From Rhodospirillaceae bacterium CCH5-H10 (GTDB taxonomy: Bacteria; Pseudomonadota; Alphaproteobacteria; Reyranellales; Reyranellaceae), in assembly GCA_001557035.1 (NCBI GenBank), contig LSKJ01000461.1:1-14940 (forward strand): DNA of 14,940 bases, read 5' to 3'. Below are positions 6,456 to 14,549 of the stretch, piece after piece. The position numbers were made by a program, and so were the translations under genes. The notes below the pieces were generated by a model. The model saw only the letters and a program-made list of their open reading frames with translations. It searched no databases and was not told where the DNA came from. Within the stretch, counting starts at the first letter, position 1. Each line of letters opens with the position of its first letter.

Positions 6456-7304
6456 TCAGTCCCACTTCCGCTCGAGGAAGCGCCGGATGTCGTCGGTGAA
6501 CTGCCGCGGCGCCTGAAGCATCGAGAAATGGCTGACCTCGGGCTGCAGCAGCAGCCCCGCATTGGGGATGGCGCCTGCCATGAATTCCGTGTTCTCGCGC
6601 TTGATCGCCTCGTCGTGGTCGGCGTCGACGATCCAGGTGTGGACCTTGATGCCTCCGAGATCGCGGGCCGTCCAGTTGGGCTGCGTCGCCCACATGGTGC
6701 TGATCTCGTCGACGAACTTCTTGTAGTCGCGCGGCGTCGGCGACAGTGCCGCATACTCCTTCTCGCCGCGCGCGATGAACTCCATGAAGACCGGGCTCTT
6801 GGTGACGTCCTTGACGCCGCCGGGATCGGAATTGGCAGCGAAGGCGAAGAGTCGCGACACGCGCTGTGGATGGCTCATCGCCATGCTGAGCCCAATGATC
6901 GCCCCGTCGCTCCATCCCACGACGGCCGCCTGCGGCACGCCCAGGAAATCCATCAGGCCGATCACATCCGAGGCCATCAGCGCGTAACCGTAAGGCTGCG
7001 CGTCGCGCGTGCTGCGCCCGTGGCCGCGGCTGTCCATGACGATGACCCTGTGGGTTTTCGCAAGTTCCGGAACCTGATGGCCCCAGTAGTTCGAGTTGGC
7101 GAGCCCGCCATGCAGCAGGATCACCGGCGGCCCGCTCCCGAAGGTCGCATACCAGATCGAGATGCCGTTGACCGGCGCATGACCGCTGCTCACGGCGGGC
7201 GGCAGTGTCGGTGTCGGCGGCAGGGTCATCCAGCGCGGCACGGGCTGGGCGGTCGCGGGAGAGACAAGCAGGCCGAAGAGGAGGCCTAGGAAGAGGCGGC
7301 GCAT
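6456..7304 (-). CDS. Exported alpha/beta hydrolase
   Basis: A 282-residue protein with a clear Sec signal peptide: MRR, a hydrophobic run FLGLLFGLLV, then SPATAQ with likely cleavage after A19. The mature part is an alpha/beta hydrolase: oxyanion-hole motif LLHGG (63-67), DSRGHGRS (91-98), nucleophile elbow GWSDG with S132, a probable acid D231 in DADHDE, and H259 in EVSHFS. The triad is intact, so it should be an active esterase, lactonase or similar periplasmic enzyme; closest in appearance to the haloperoxidase/3-oxoadipate enol-lactonase type, but the substrate is not readable. It ends 3 bases from the stop of the convergent dehydrogenase with no terminator visible between them. The ribosome binding site before ATG 7304 is weak. 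Confidence 0.88.
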   Translation of the reverse strand: MRRLFLGLLFGLLVSPATAQPVPRWMTLPPTPTLPPAVSSGHAPVNGISIWYATFGSGPPVILLHGGLANSNYWGHQVPELAKTHRVIVMDSRGHGRSTRDAQPYGYALMASDVIGLMDFLGVPQAAVVGWSDGAIIGLSMAMSHPQRVSRLFAFAANSDPGGVKDVTKSPVFMEFIARGEKEYAALSPTPRDYKKFVDEISTMWATQPNWTARDLGGIKVHTWIVDADHDEAIKRENTEFMAGAIPNAGLLLQPEVSHFSMLQAPRQFTDDIRRFLERKWD

Positions 7305-7414
7305 ATCGGAAAGATAATCCGGGAGCCGGGCATTGCGCCACCGCCAGGATCATTCTTCCCGGCGGTCCCAGAGAGTCATTGTGGAGCGGATCGGCAAAGG
7401 GGCTGCCTCGGGCG

Positions 7415-7441
7415 TTGACTAAAGTCGCAATCGACTAGAAT
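7415..7441 (+). promoter_or_regulatory. Candidate sigma-70 promoter with embedded inverted repeat, before the giant secreted-protein gene
   Basis: TTGACT (7415-7420) and TAGAAT (7436-7441) resemble -35 and -10 boxes but are only 15 bases apart, shorter than usual. Between them lies the inverted repeat AGTCG-CAAT-CGACT (7423-7436), which could be an operator or could be chance. The rest of the 7305-7493 gap shows nothing firm besides a 6-bp inverted repeat ACCGCC/GGCGGT at 7340-7366. Confidence 0.35.
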
Positions 7442-7483
7442 TTTGCGTCGAGGGAACTCCGACAGAGAGGCTTCCCAAACGAT

Positions 7484-7488
7484 GGAGG
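7484..7488 (+). promoter_or_regulatory. Ribosome binding site of the giant gene
   Basis: GGAGG lies 5 bases before the ATG at 7494. It decides that start over the in-frame ATG at 7482 (which would put the site inside the coding region) and the TTG at 7443. Confidence 0.7.
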
Positions 7489-7493
7489 CTTCT

Positions 7494-10400
7494 ATGTCGA
7501 CGACGCTGACGTTCCACATGACCCCCGCCTTCGTTCTGGAGGCCACGGGCCAAGCGAACGGCATGGGCTCCGCACCAGTCTGGGCTTACCTGTGGTTGGA
7601 CAAGCCGCCGGCGGATACGCCGATATCCGACGTCTTCACCTCGGGCCCCTATGCCGATCCGGGTGCGACCAACAACACCACGCCGCTGATCATCAACGGA
7701 TCGCTTACGCCGAACGTCACCCTGGGCGCCGACGGCAACTACAATGTGACGGTTGCCCTGACGGACACCGCCTATCAGTACGTGAACGGCGGCGTTGCCT
7801 ATCTCCTGCTGCAGAGCGAGCCGCTGGCGGGCCACACGGACCTGCCGACGAGCATCGGAAGCAATGTCGGAAACATCCAGCCAAACTCGCAAGCGTGGAA
7901 CTTCGGCTATGCGGCCTTCGAGTATTCGCTTCTGGGCCAGGGCTCGGACCAGGGCGATCTCACGGCGATCGACGGCTGGGGTCCCAATCTCGGCGTGAAG
8001 GTCTCGTATTCGAACGGCACCTCCGAGGAGCGCGGCTCGAACCTGACCGGCCAGGCGCTGCTCGATTTGCTGACCCCGCTCAACAGCACGGCGAACCACA
8101 CCTACACGGCAGCCGGAAGCCCACTCAACGGCGACTCCGCGCTCTTCGTGTCGCCTTCCAATGGATACTTCAACAAGACGACCTCGCCCCTCTGGCCGAC
8201 CACCATCTGGGACACGCAGCCGGACGGAACCGGAACCGGATATCTCACGGCCTTTGCCGCTCTCACCGATGTCACGCTGTCGGGCGTCAGCAACGGAGAA
8301 CCGGACGCCAACGGCATCTGGCACAATTCGCAGTACTACGAATACACCGTCTCTTCGCTGACCCTGGCGGCGAACACGGGAACCAACGGCTGGGGCGCCG
8401 CCGGCACCTACTTCCTGTTCAGCCCGAGCTCGTCGAGCCAGACCAAGGGCTATATGCTGATCAGCGCGGCCACGCTACAGGAGAACCTGTACGCCGCCGG
8501 CCAGGGCACGGCCACGATGTGGAGCAGCTGGGACTCCACCACGCCCACGAACTCCGTCCCCTATGTCATTCCCGGCAGCGGGCAGCCGTCGGGAACGGCC
8601 GCGACCGACAATTCCTTCAATCCCTCGGCCAACAACCAGTACGGCACGATCTTCACGAACCTGTTCACGGGATTCACCGCGGGCTACTGGGGTTCGGTCG
8701 CCAATCAGGCCAACCCGTTCAGCCAGGGCGCTACCGGCCCCGACAATCTGGGCGCGGGTTCGGTGAACCTCGACGATTCCCGCAACTGGGCGTCGGCCTA
8801 TGCGTTCGACGGCAATCGCGACACCACCGCGTCGCCGGTGCCGACCTATCAGCATTACGATCCCTATTCGAAGATCTTCTTCGAGAACACCAACGTCTAC
8901 GGCTCGGCCTTCTCCGACAACCTGTCGAGCGGCCTCACCCCCGGCCCGCTGATCGCGCTGTCCCAACCCGGTTCGGGCAGCGGCACCAGCCCGTCGAACA
9001 ACGTCACCAACATCGATCTCTATGTCTATGCCTCGACCGAAACCGGCAACTACACCGAACCGGTCGGCGCGAACTACCTGAAGCCGCTCGGCGCCGACTA
9101 CCTGATCCCGACGCAGACGTCCGGGCTCTCCGTGCTGGTGAATGGTCAGGCGGCCGGTCTTCTCATCCGCGAAGACGCCACCATCAAGCTGGGCATCTAC
9201 ACCGGCAAGAACGGCAGCGGACACGCGACGTTCGACTATGTGACGGTCGAGACCGGCGGCAACCTGTGGCAGAACTTCAGCGTCACGGGGTCGGCGGGAT
9301 CCTGGTCGGCCGGCGCCGACGCCGCGGATCCCAATCCCCCTGCCGTCGGAACGTTCGTCATCAACGACCTGCCGTCGCCGGCCAGCCCGGCCGTCGGCGG
9401 AGTCTACTGGTATCAGCTCGTCGTCGGAGACGATACGGGCGACCAGAAGGTCTATGATTTCTACGCCACGGCCGCCTCGACGAGCCCCGGCGTCATCTCG
9501 ACCTTGGACATCAGTGTGGCCGCCGGCGGTGGCGCGACCTTCCCGCCGGGGACGCTGACGTCGAGCCAGATCCAGCTTGCGCTCAATCCTGCAAGCACGA
9601 TGCCGAGCAGTCTGCTCGATTTCGTCTACAACAGCCAATTCTCGCCGATGCCGGCCGCCCCGGTCGCGGGCACGCTGGCGGGCCTCGTGTTCTCCGCCAT
9701 CGACGGTCAGAACGGCACCGGTATCTACGATCCCATATCCCAAACCACGACCCCCACGCCGGCCATCCTGATCGCGTCCGCCTCGGCCACTCTGGCCTTC
9801 GGCTGGACCGGCACGAACGATGGAACCCATTCGGGAACGCCGACCGGATCGATCAGCACCGGCCTGCCGACGAGCGGCCTCATCTCCAACTTCACCAACA
9901 AGATAAACGCCGGCGACGTCGCCCGGATCACCGTGGTCGACGCTGCGACCAATACTGCGCTGGGCACGACGGTGAGCGGCACCGCCGATCTCGACGGCCA
10001 GTGGCAGACCTGGGGCGGTGCAGGCCCCGCCACCGTTACGCTGGCAGAGGGAATCTACAGCGCGACGATGATGGAGATGATGCCGGACGGGACCACCCCC
10101 TACGGCAGCGCGACCGGCGCCCAGAGCGCGCCGCTCTACATCCTCGTCTCGTCGACCAGCAGCTATGCCGACACCGCCGCACACATCTCGAACGCCCTGG
10201 TGGCTCTCGAGGCCCTGGAGACCCAGGTTGGAAGTCCGTTCCCCGTGACGGTCTCTGACAACGGCCTGATCGCCATGAACTATGCCGGCATCGCGACCTA
10301 CGCGAACGTCCTGCTGCAGACGACGAACGCCAACTCGACGCCCTACGAGCTGGCCATCAGCGACAGCTCCGCGACACTGGTCACCAATCGGGCCAATCTG

Positions 10401-12188
10401 GCGGCGTTGAACAGCAACACTCACGTGAAGACAATCGCCTTCACGGACGCAGGGATCCCGATACTCGCCTTCAACCAGACCGAGTACACTACGACCTACA
10501 GCACGGCGATCAGCGAATTCATCGGTGAGCGGACGATCACCGTCAGCGACGTCACGGGCGAAGCCTACGATTCGTACGAGCTCGACTACAGGCATGGCGT
10601 GCTGTCCAGTGGCGCGAACGGCTCCGGCGTCCTCGCGCTGACGCGTCAATTCACATCCGACTTCACGAGCGGAGGCCCCATCACCAGCGCAACAACGTGG
10701 GAGCACGACATCGATTCGTCAGGCAACGTCGTGCGCGATCTCTATACCGGCGCTGTTGTCTTCGCGACCATGCCGGCCCCGTATCCGGTCGCGATGGTTT
10801 CCGGCGCGGGATACGCGTCGCCCGGCCCGTCTAACCTGACTTTCACGTCGGTCGAATACGATTACGCCAATGGCGGGGCGAATCCCTACCTGTCGACCTA
10901 TACCTACGCCAACGTCTCGGGCCCTCCCGGCTCGGTCACGGAAGTCGACACGTTCGACATCAACAATAACCAGCTGACCCAGATGTTCAGCGGCTTCAAT
11001 CCGTCCACGACCGGCGGAAAGGCGGCCGTCGAAACGTTCTTTGCAATGATCAACAACGAGCAGGTCGTCATCGCCAACGGGACCTACTATCAGTACGCAA
11101 TGCCGCAAGCGGGCACGAACTATACGGACCTGGTGGAGAAGTTGGACACTTCAACCACGCCCCGCCTCCTCAAGCAGGTATTCTCAGGTCTTTCCGGTCC
11201 AGAGAGCACTTTTTTCTCGTCCTACGAATACCACTACCTCGGCGGCGTTCTGAGCGGCAGCAAGTACGTCCTGGCACCGGTGACCGGCCAACCTTACACG
11301 GGTGGCGAGATCCATCTCGACGGCGACGGCAACCTCTCCAAGGTCATCGCCACCGGGATCACCAGCCAGGCCTATTCGTCCTACGAGTACGACTTCGCCT
11401 ACGCCAACGGCGCCTATGGCGGCGGCGCGGTGGTCGGACAGAAGTACTACTTCATCAACATCGAGGGGCAGTCCTACACGACGCGCGAGGTCGACCTCGA
11501 CGCCTCGGGCAGCACGACGAAGGTCGTCTATAGCGGCTATACCGTCACCGGCAACCAGCCCTATTCCTCCCTGGAATACGACTACTCGGGTGGCAGCCTG
11601 ACCGGTTCGAAAGGCTATGTAACGAACATCGCGGGCCAGACCTGGACGGGCGAGGTTCACGAATTCAATGCAATGGGCCAGCTCGTGAGCCAGATGTACA
11701 CGGGCGTCACCAATCAAACGAGCACCTCGTACGAGTTCGAGTATGCCAACGGCAATGGCGTGCTCACGGGCAAGAACTTCTACTTCACGGACGTCGTCAA
11801 TCAGGGGTACTCGTCCTATGAGTACAGCTACGACGCGGCCGACACGCTGACCTTGGCCACCTACAACATGAATGACGGCGGCCATGTCCTGAACGGACAG
11901 GGCATCAGCCAGACCATAAACAGCATCTACAACGACACGATGACGGGTGGCGGCGGCTCCGACACCTTCGCCTTCACGCCCTATTTCGGGCAGGCGATCA
12001 TCACCGACTTCTCCGCTGCAGACGACATCATCTCGCTGCCGGGCTCGGAGTTTGCCGACTACGCCTACGTCCAGAGCAACAGCGTCGTGGTCGCCGGGAA
12101 CATGGTGATCACCGGCACCAACGGCGATACCCTGACCCTGCAGGGCGTGACCACGCTGCCGGGCTCGACGGACTTCCTGTTCGTCTAG
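7494..12188 (+). CDS. Giant type I-secreted protein: thaumatin/GH64-like N-terminus, YEYDY repeats, RTX-type C-terminus
   Basis: A 1564-residue acidic, Asn/Gly/Ser/Thr/Tyr-rich protein with hardly any Cys and no N-terminal signal peptide. Regions as I read them: 1 to about 480, a beta-rich domain with AFEYSLLGQG (141-150), GDLTAIDGWGPN (154-165) and a distal SAYAFDGNRD plus YDPYSKIFFENTNVYGSAF (434-473). E143, D155 and D160 mirror in spacing the acid cluster of thaumatin-like/GH64 beta-1,3-glucanase proteins. About 540-665 is a further beta-sandwich. About 750-885 is an Ig-like domain (ITVVDAATNTALGTTVSG). About 885-1018 holds two related modules (SYADTAAHISNALVALEAL; TLVTNRANLAALNSNTHVK). 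About 1018-1458 holds roughly seven degenerate repeats around YSSYEYDY. The end, 1480-1564, has one RTX nonapeptide (GGGGSDTFA, 1485-1493), IITDFSAADDIISLP and a hydrophobic FLFV terminus, typical of type I secretion substrates. A cell-surface or released glucan-acting enzyme or adhesin is inferred. No transporter genes are nearby. Confidence 0.85.
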   Translation: MSTTLTFHMTPAFVLEATGQANGMGSAPVWAYLWLDKPPADTPISDVFTSGPYADPGATNNTTPLIINGSLTPNVTLGADGNYNVTVALTDTAYQYVNGGVAYLLLQSEPLAGHTDLPTSIGSNVGNIQPNSQAWNFGYAAFEYSLLGQGSDQGDLTAIDGWGPNLGVKVSYSNGTSEERGSNLTGQALLDLLTPLNSTANHTYTAAGSPLNGDSALFVSPSNGYFNKTTSPLWPTTIWDTQPDGTGTGYLTAFAALTDVTLSGVSNGEPDANGIWHNSQYYEYTVSSLTLAANTGTNGWGAAGTYFLFSPSSSSQTKGYMLISAATLQENLYAAGQGTATMWSSWDSTTPTNSVPYVIPGSGQPSGTAATDNSFNPSANNQYGTIFTNLFTGFTAGYWGSVANQANPFSQGATGPDNLGAGSVNLDDSRNWASAYAFDGNRDTTASPVPTYQHYDPYSKIFFENTNVYGSAFSDNLSSGLTPGPLIALSQPGSGSGTSPSNNVTNIDLYVYASTETGNYTEPVGANYLKPLGADYLIPTQTSGLSVLVNGQAAGLLIREDATIKLGIYTGKNGSGHATFDYVTVETGGNLWQNFSVTGSAGSWSAGADAADPNPPAVGTFVINDLPSPASPAVGGVYWYQLVVGDDTGDQKVYDFYATAASTSPGVISTLDISVAAGGGATFPPGTLTSSQIQLALNPASTMPSSLLDFVYNSQFSPMPAAPVAGTLAGLVFSAIDGQNGTGIYDPISQTTTPTPAILIASASATLAFGWTGTNDGTHSGTPTGSISTGLPTSGLISNFTNKINAGDVARITVVDAATNTALGTTVSGTADLDGQWQTWGGAGPATVTLAEGIYSATMMEMMPDGTTPYGSATGAQSAPLYILVSSTSSYADTAAHISNALVALEALETQVGSPFPVTVSDNGLIAMNYAGIATYANVLLQTTNANSTPYELAISDSSATLVTNRANLAALNSNTHVKTIAFTDAGIPILAFNQTEYTTTYSTAISEFIGERTITVSDVTGEAYDSYELDYRHGVLSSGANGSGVLALTRQFTSDFTSGGPITSATTWEHDIDSSGNVVRDLYTGAVVFATMPAPYPVAMVSGAGYASPGPSNLTFTSVEYDYANGGANPYLSTYTYANVSGPPGSVTEVDTFDINNNQLTQMFSGFNPSTTGGKAAVETFFAMINNEQVVIANGTYYQYAMPQAGTNYTDLVEKLDTSTTPRLLKQVFSGLSGPESTFFSSYEYHYLGGVLSGSKYVLAPVTGQPYTGGEIHLDGDGNLSKVIATGITSQAYSSYEYDFAYANGAYGGGAVVGQKYYFINIEGQSYTTREVDLDASGSTTKVVYSGYTVTGNQPYSSLEYDYSGGSLTGSKGYVTNIAGQTWTGEVHEFNAMGQLVSQMYTGVTNQTSTSYEFEYANGNGVLTGKNFYFTDVVNQGYSSYEYSYDAADTLTLATYNMNDGGHVLNGQGISQTINSIYNDTMTGGGGSDTFAFTPYFGQAIITDFSAADDIISLPGSEFADYAYVQSNSVVVAGNMVITGTNGDTLTLQGVTTLPGSTDFLFV
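10533..11867 (+). repeat. Protein-level tandem repeats (about seven YEYDY-type units) in the giant gene
   Basis: Degenerate units of about 50-65 residues (residues 1014-1458). Each opens with a (Y/F)xSxEYxY core, continues with a GGxLxGSKxY-like strand, then TGQxYT, an acidic E(V/I)xxxDxxGxL and a closing KVxYTGxT. Cores occur at AYDSYELDY (1024), FTSVEYDY (1117), FSSYEYHY (1241), YSSYEYDF (1294), YSSLEYDY (1357), STSYEFEY (1410) and YSSYEYSY (1439). The last four are most alike and the earlier ones more diverged; one (around 1180) lacks the Tyr core. At DNA level they are too diverged for exact repeats. They look loosely like YD/RHS-type beta-hairpin repeats but do not match the RHS consensus. 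Confidence 0.7.
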
Positions 12189-13165
12189 GCCGGGAGACGC
12201 CCCTTCCGCTTCGCCACCGATTCGGCGAGCAGGCAGAGGATCTCCCACATCATGGTGACACCGACGAGCGCGGTGTTCCCGCTCATGTCGAAGGGCGGCG
12301 AGACCTCGACGACGTCACCGCCGACCAGGTCGAGCCCACGCAGGCCACGCAGCATGCGCTGCGCCTCGTGCGGGGTGTAGCCGCCGATCTCGGGCGTGCC
12401 GGTGCCGGGCGCATAGGCGGGATCGAGGCCGTCGACGTCGAAGCTCACATAGGTCGGGCCGGTCCCGACGACACGGCGTGCCTCCGCGATCACCTTCTCG
12501 ACGCCCAGGTCGAAATACTCCTCAATGGTGATGACGCGCATGCCCTGGTCGAGCGCCCACTGGTTGTCGTCAGCCTTGTAGAGCGAGCCGCGGATGCCGA
12601 TCTGCACCACGCGCTTCGGGTCGAGCAGCCCCTCTTCCACGGCGCGGCGGAACGGCGTGCCGTGCGTGTACTTGAAGCCGCCGAAATAGGTATCCCAGGT
12701 GTCGCTGTGGGCGTCGAAATGGACCATGCCGAGCGGCGGCAGGCCCTTTCGGATGCCGCGCATGATCGGCAGCGTGATCAGGTGGTCGCCACCGGCCGAC
12801 AGCGGGATCACGCCGGCGGCGTGGAGCCTGGCGTAGTGTTTCTCGATGCGGTCGAGGGAATCGTCGAGGCTGGCGGGATTGACCGGCGCGTCGCCGAGAT
12901 CGCCGCATCTGGCCAGCTCATAAGGCGCGATCCCTGTCACGTGATGAATGCGCCGCATCATCGTCGAGAGATCGCGCATCTGGCGCGGACCGTGCCGCGC
13001 ACCGGGCCGGTTGGTCGTGCCGCCGTCCCACGGCACGCCGACCATCCCGATCTCGACCGCTGCCGGGTCGCGGAACAGCGGCAGGCGCATGAAAGTGGCG
13101 ACGTCGCCGAAGCGGGGTACAACGGTGCCGGGGACCGGCTGGGGGAATTCCTGGCTCTTGGTCAT
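12185..13165 (-). CDS. Ureohydrolase (agmatinase / guanidinobutyrase family)
   Basis: A 326-residue enzyme of the arginase/agmatinase superfamily. The dinuclear Mn site is complete: H128 in SAGGDHLITLP, D151, H153 and D155 in HFDAHSDTWD, D243 and D245 in SFDVDGLDPAYAPGTGTPEI. GVPWDGGTTNRPGARHGPRQ (44-61) is the usual N-terminal loop of the SpeB/GbuA group, so the product hydrolyses a guanidino compound to an amine plus urea. Agmatine, 4-guanidinobutyrate and 3-guanidinopropionate are all possible; specificity loops cannot be assigned by eye. It follows the aminotransferase gene by 17 bases on the same strand, so it is probably in the same operon. The ATG at 13165 has a GGGGG tract almost touching it, an unusually short ribosome-site spacing. 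Its TAG stop overlaps that of the convergent giant gene. Confidence 0.92.
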   Translation of the reverse strand: MTKSQEFPQPVPGTVVPRFGDVATFMRLPLFRDPAAVEIGMVGVPWDGGTTNRPGARHGPRQMRDLSTMMRRIHHVTGIAPYELARCGDLGDAPVNPASLDDSLDRIEKHYARLHAAGVIPLSAGGDHLITLPIMRGIRKGLPPLGMVHFDAHSDTWDTYFGGFKYTHGTPFRRAVEEGLLDPKRVVQIGIRGSLYKADDNQWALDQGMRVITIEEYFDLGVEKVIAEARRVVGTGPTYVSFDVDGLDPAYAPGTGTPEIGGYTPHEAQRMLRGLRGLDLVGGDVVEVSPPFDMSGNTALVGVTMMWEILCLLAESVAKRKGRLPA

Positions 13166-13182
13166 TCCCCCACTGTAAGCCC

Positions 13183-14520
13183 TTAGGCCGCCTGCAAAAG
13201 GGCCTTTCGGGCCGAGACGAATTCCTCCACGGCCGCCACGAAGCGGTCGGCCTCGGCGTCGCCGATCATGACGTTCAGCGCCACGAAGCCGCGGCGGGCG
13301 ATCCAGATGCCGGCGGCGCTCATGTCGAAGAAGAACAGCTCCTTGGCGTCCTGGTTCGACGAGGCGATGTCGGCCGCCGTCCGGATCGGACGCGCCGTGG
13401 CGTGCGCCGTCATCATCGAGCCGATGCCGGAGAACTGGAAGGCCACGCCGGCTGACCTGCAGATCGCGTTCAGCCGCTCGCGGATCTTGTCGCCGCGATC
13501 GTTCAGTTCCTTCGCCGCCTCGGCCGTATAGACCTCGCCATAGCCCGCGACGCCCGCCGCCATGGTGAGCGCGTTGTTGTTGAAGGTGCCGGCATGGGGC
13601 AGCGCGTCCGGCTTGGTCGGGTCGAACAGTTCCATGATCTCGCGCTTGCCGCCGAATGCGCCAAACGACATGCCGCCGCCGATATACTTGCCCAGCGTCG
13701 TCATGTCGGGAATGACGCCATGCCTGGCCTGCAGGCCGCCGGGCGAGAGGCGCGAGGTCATGACCTCGTCGAAGATCATGGTGATGCCGCGGGCCTTCGT
13801 CTCCTCGCGCACCGCCTTCAGGAAGTCGACGTCGCCCGGCAGGCAGCCGTGGCTGCCCTGCATCGGCTCCAGCAGCACGGCGAACAGCTCTTCGCCGTGC
13901 TTCGCAAGGAGAGCCTTGGTGCCTTCGATGTCGTTGTAGGGCGCCACGACGTATTCGTAGGGCATGTTCACCGGGCTGCCGCCGCTCACGAAATAGAGCA
14001 CGCCGCCGTGATAGCCGCCGTGGAACACCATGACCTTGGTGGCCTTGGTGCGGCCCTTGCGTTGGGCGAAGACGCGGGCACCGGCCAGCGCCATCACGTT
14101 GCCCTCGGTGCCGGAGTTGGTGAAGCGCACCAGGTCGATCGAGGGCATGCGATCGGCGATCAGCTTGGCGAGCTTGCCTTCGTTTTCGTTGCGGCCGCCA
14201 AAGTTCCAGCCATGGTTCAGGGCCTTGTCGATCGCGGCGCGGATCACCGGATGGGAATGGCCATAGATGCCGGCGGTGTATTCGCCCAGCACGTCGATGT
14301 ATTCATGGCCGTCGGCGTCCCACAGGCGGCAGCCCTCGCCGCGCACGACGGTCAGCGGAAACGGCGAATTGTGCAGCGTGGTGCGCGTGTTCCCGCCGGG
14401 CATCGCAACACAGGCATCCTGGTGGCGGGCGAAGCTCTTGGGATTGCGGTCGGCATAGGCCTGCTTGGCTTCCGTCAGGGCGGATTGCAGATCCGAGTTC
14501 ACCAGCGCTTGATCGGGCAC
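13183..14520 (-). CDS. Class III aminotransferase, glutamate-1-semialdehyde aminomutase-like
   Basis: A 445-residue PLP enzyme of fold type I. Visible motifs: RFTNSGTEGNVMALAGAR (132-149, phosphate cup), VFHGGYHG (165-172), IFDEVMTSR (249-257, D251 to the pyridine nitrogen), TTLGKYIGGGMSFGAFGG (274-291, K278 as Schiff-base lysine) and GTFNNNALTMAAG (311-323). It looks like GSA aminomutase, but GTFNNN and the catabolic neighbours suggest a paralogue transaminating an amino acid or omega-amine rather than the haem-pathway HemL. The start is taken as GTG 14520, with GAGGAG 6 bases upstream (14527-14532). An alternative GTG at 14553 would give a 4-base GTGA overlap with the upstream oxidase stop and 11 more residues. 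It lies between the oxidase and the ureohydrolase on one strand, so an operon is likely. Confidence 0.88.
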   Translation of the reverse strand: MPDQALVNSDLQSALTEAKQAYADRNPKSFARHQDACVAMPGGNTRTTLHNSPFPLTVVRGEGCRLWDADGHEYIDVLGEYTAGIYGHSHPVIRAAIDKALNHGWNFGGRNENEGKLAKLIADRMPSIDLVRFTNSGTEGNVMALAGARVFAQRKGRTKATKVMVFHGGYHGGVLYFVSGGSPVNMPYEYVVAPYNDIEGTKALLAKHGEELFAVLLEPMQGSHGCLPGDVDFLKAVREETKARGITMIFDEVMTSRLSPGGLQARHGVIPDMTTLGKYIGGGMSFGAFGGKREIMELFDPTKPDALPHAGTFNNNALTMAAGVAGYGEVYTAEAAKELNDRGDKIRERLNAICRSAGVAFQFSGIGSMMTAHATARPIRTAADIASSNQDAKELFFFDMSAAGIWIARRGFVALNVMIGDAEADRFVAAVEEFVSARKALLQAA

Positions 14521-14526
14521 GTCACT

Positions 14527-14532
14527 CTCCTC
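14527..14532 (-). promoter_or_regulatory. Ribosome binding site of the aminotransferase
   Basis: GAGGAG on the minus strand, 6 bases before the GTG at 14520. It favours that start over the in-frame GTG at 14553. Confidence 0.55.
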
Positions 14533-14549
14533 GCGTGAGGCCCCGAGTA

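Noticed and set aside
5240..6499. Second plus-strand frame across the dehydrogenase, and a minus-strand frame at 5526-6344
   Set aside because: Both are out-of-frame products of the dehydrogenase gene, which has family motifs and a ribosome site.
8475..10706. 743-codon minus-strand open frame inside the giant gene
   Set aside because: Its Arg/Gly/Val-rich product has no recognisable motif, and the opposite frame has a good ribosome site, domain structure and a secretion end.
10533..11867. RHS/YD-repeat polymorphic toxin
   Set aside because: There is no RHS core motif (PxxxxDPxG), no C-terminal toxin domain and no immunity gene; the C-terminus is a type I secretion end.
11184..12248. 354-codon minus-strand frame at the end of the giant gene
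   Set aside because: It opposes the repeat and RTX coding region and has no recognisable content.
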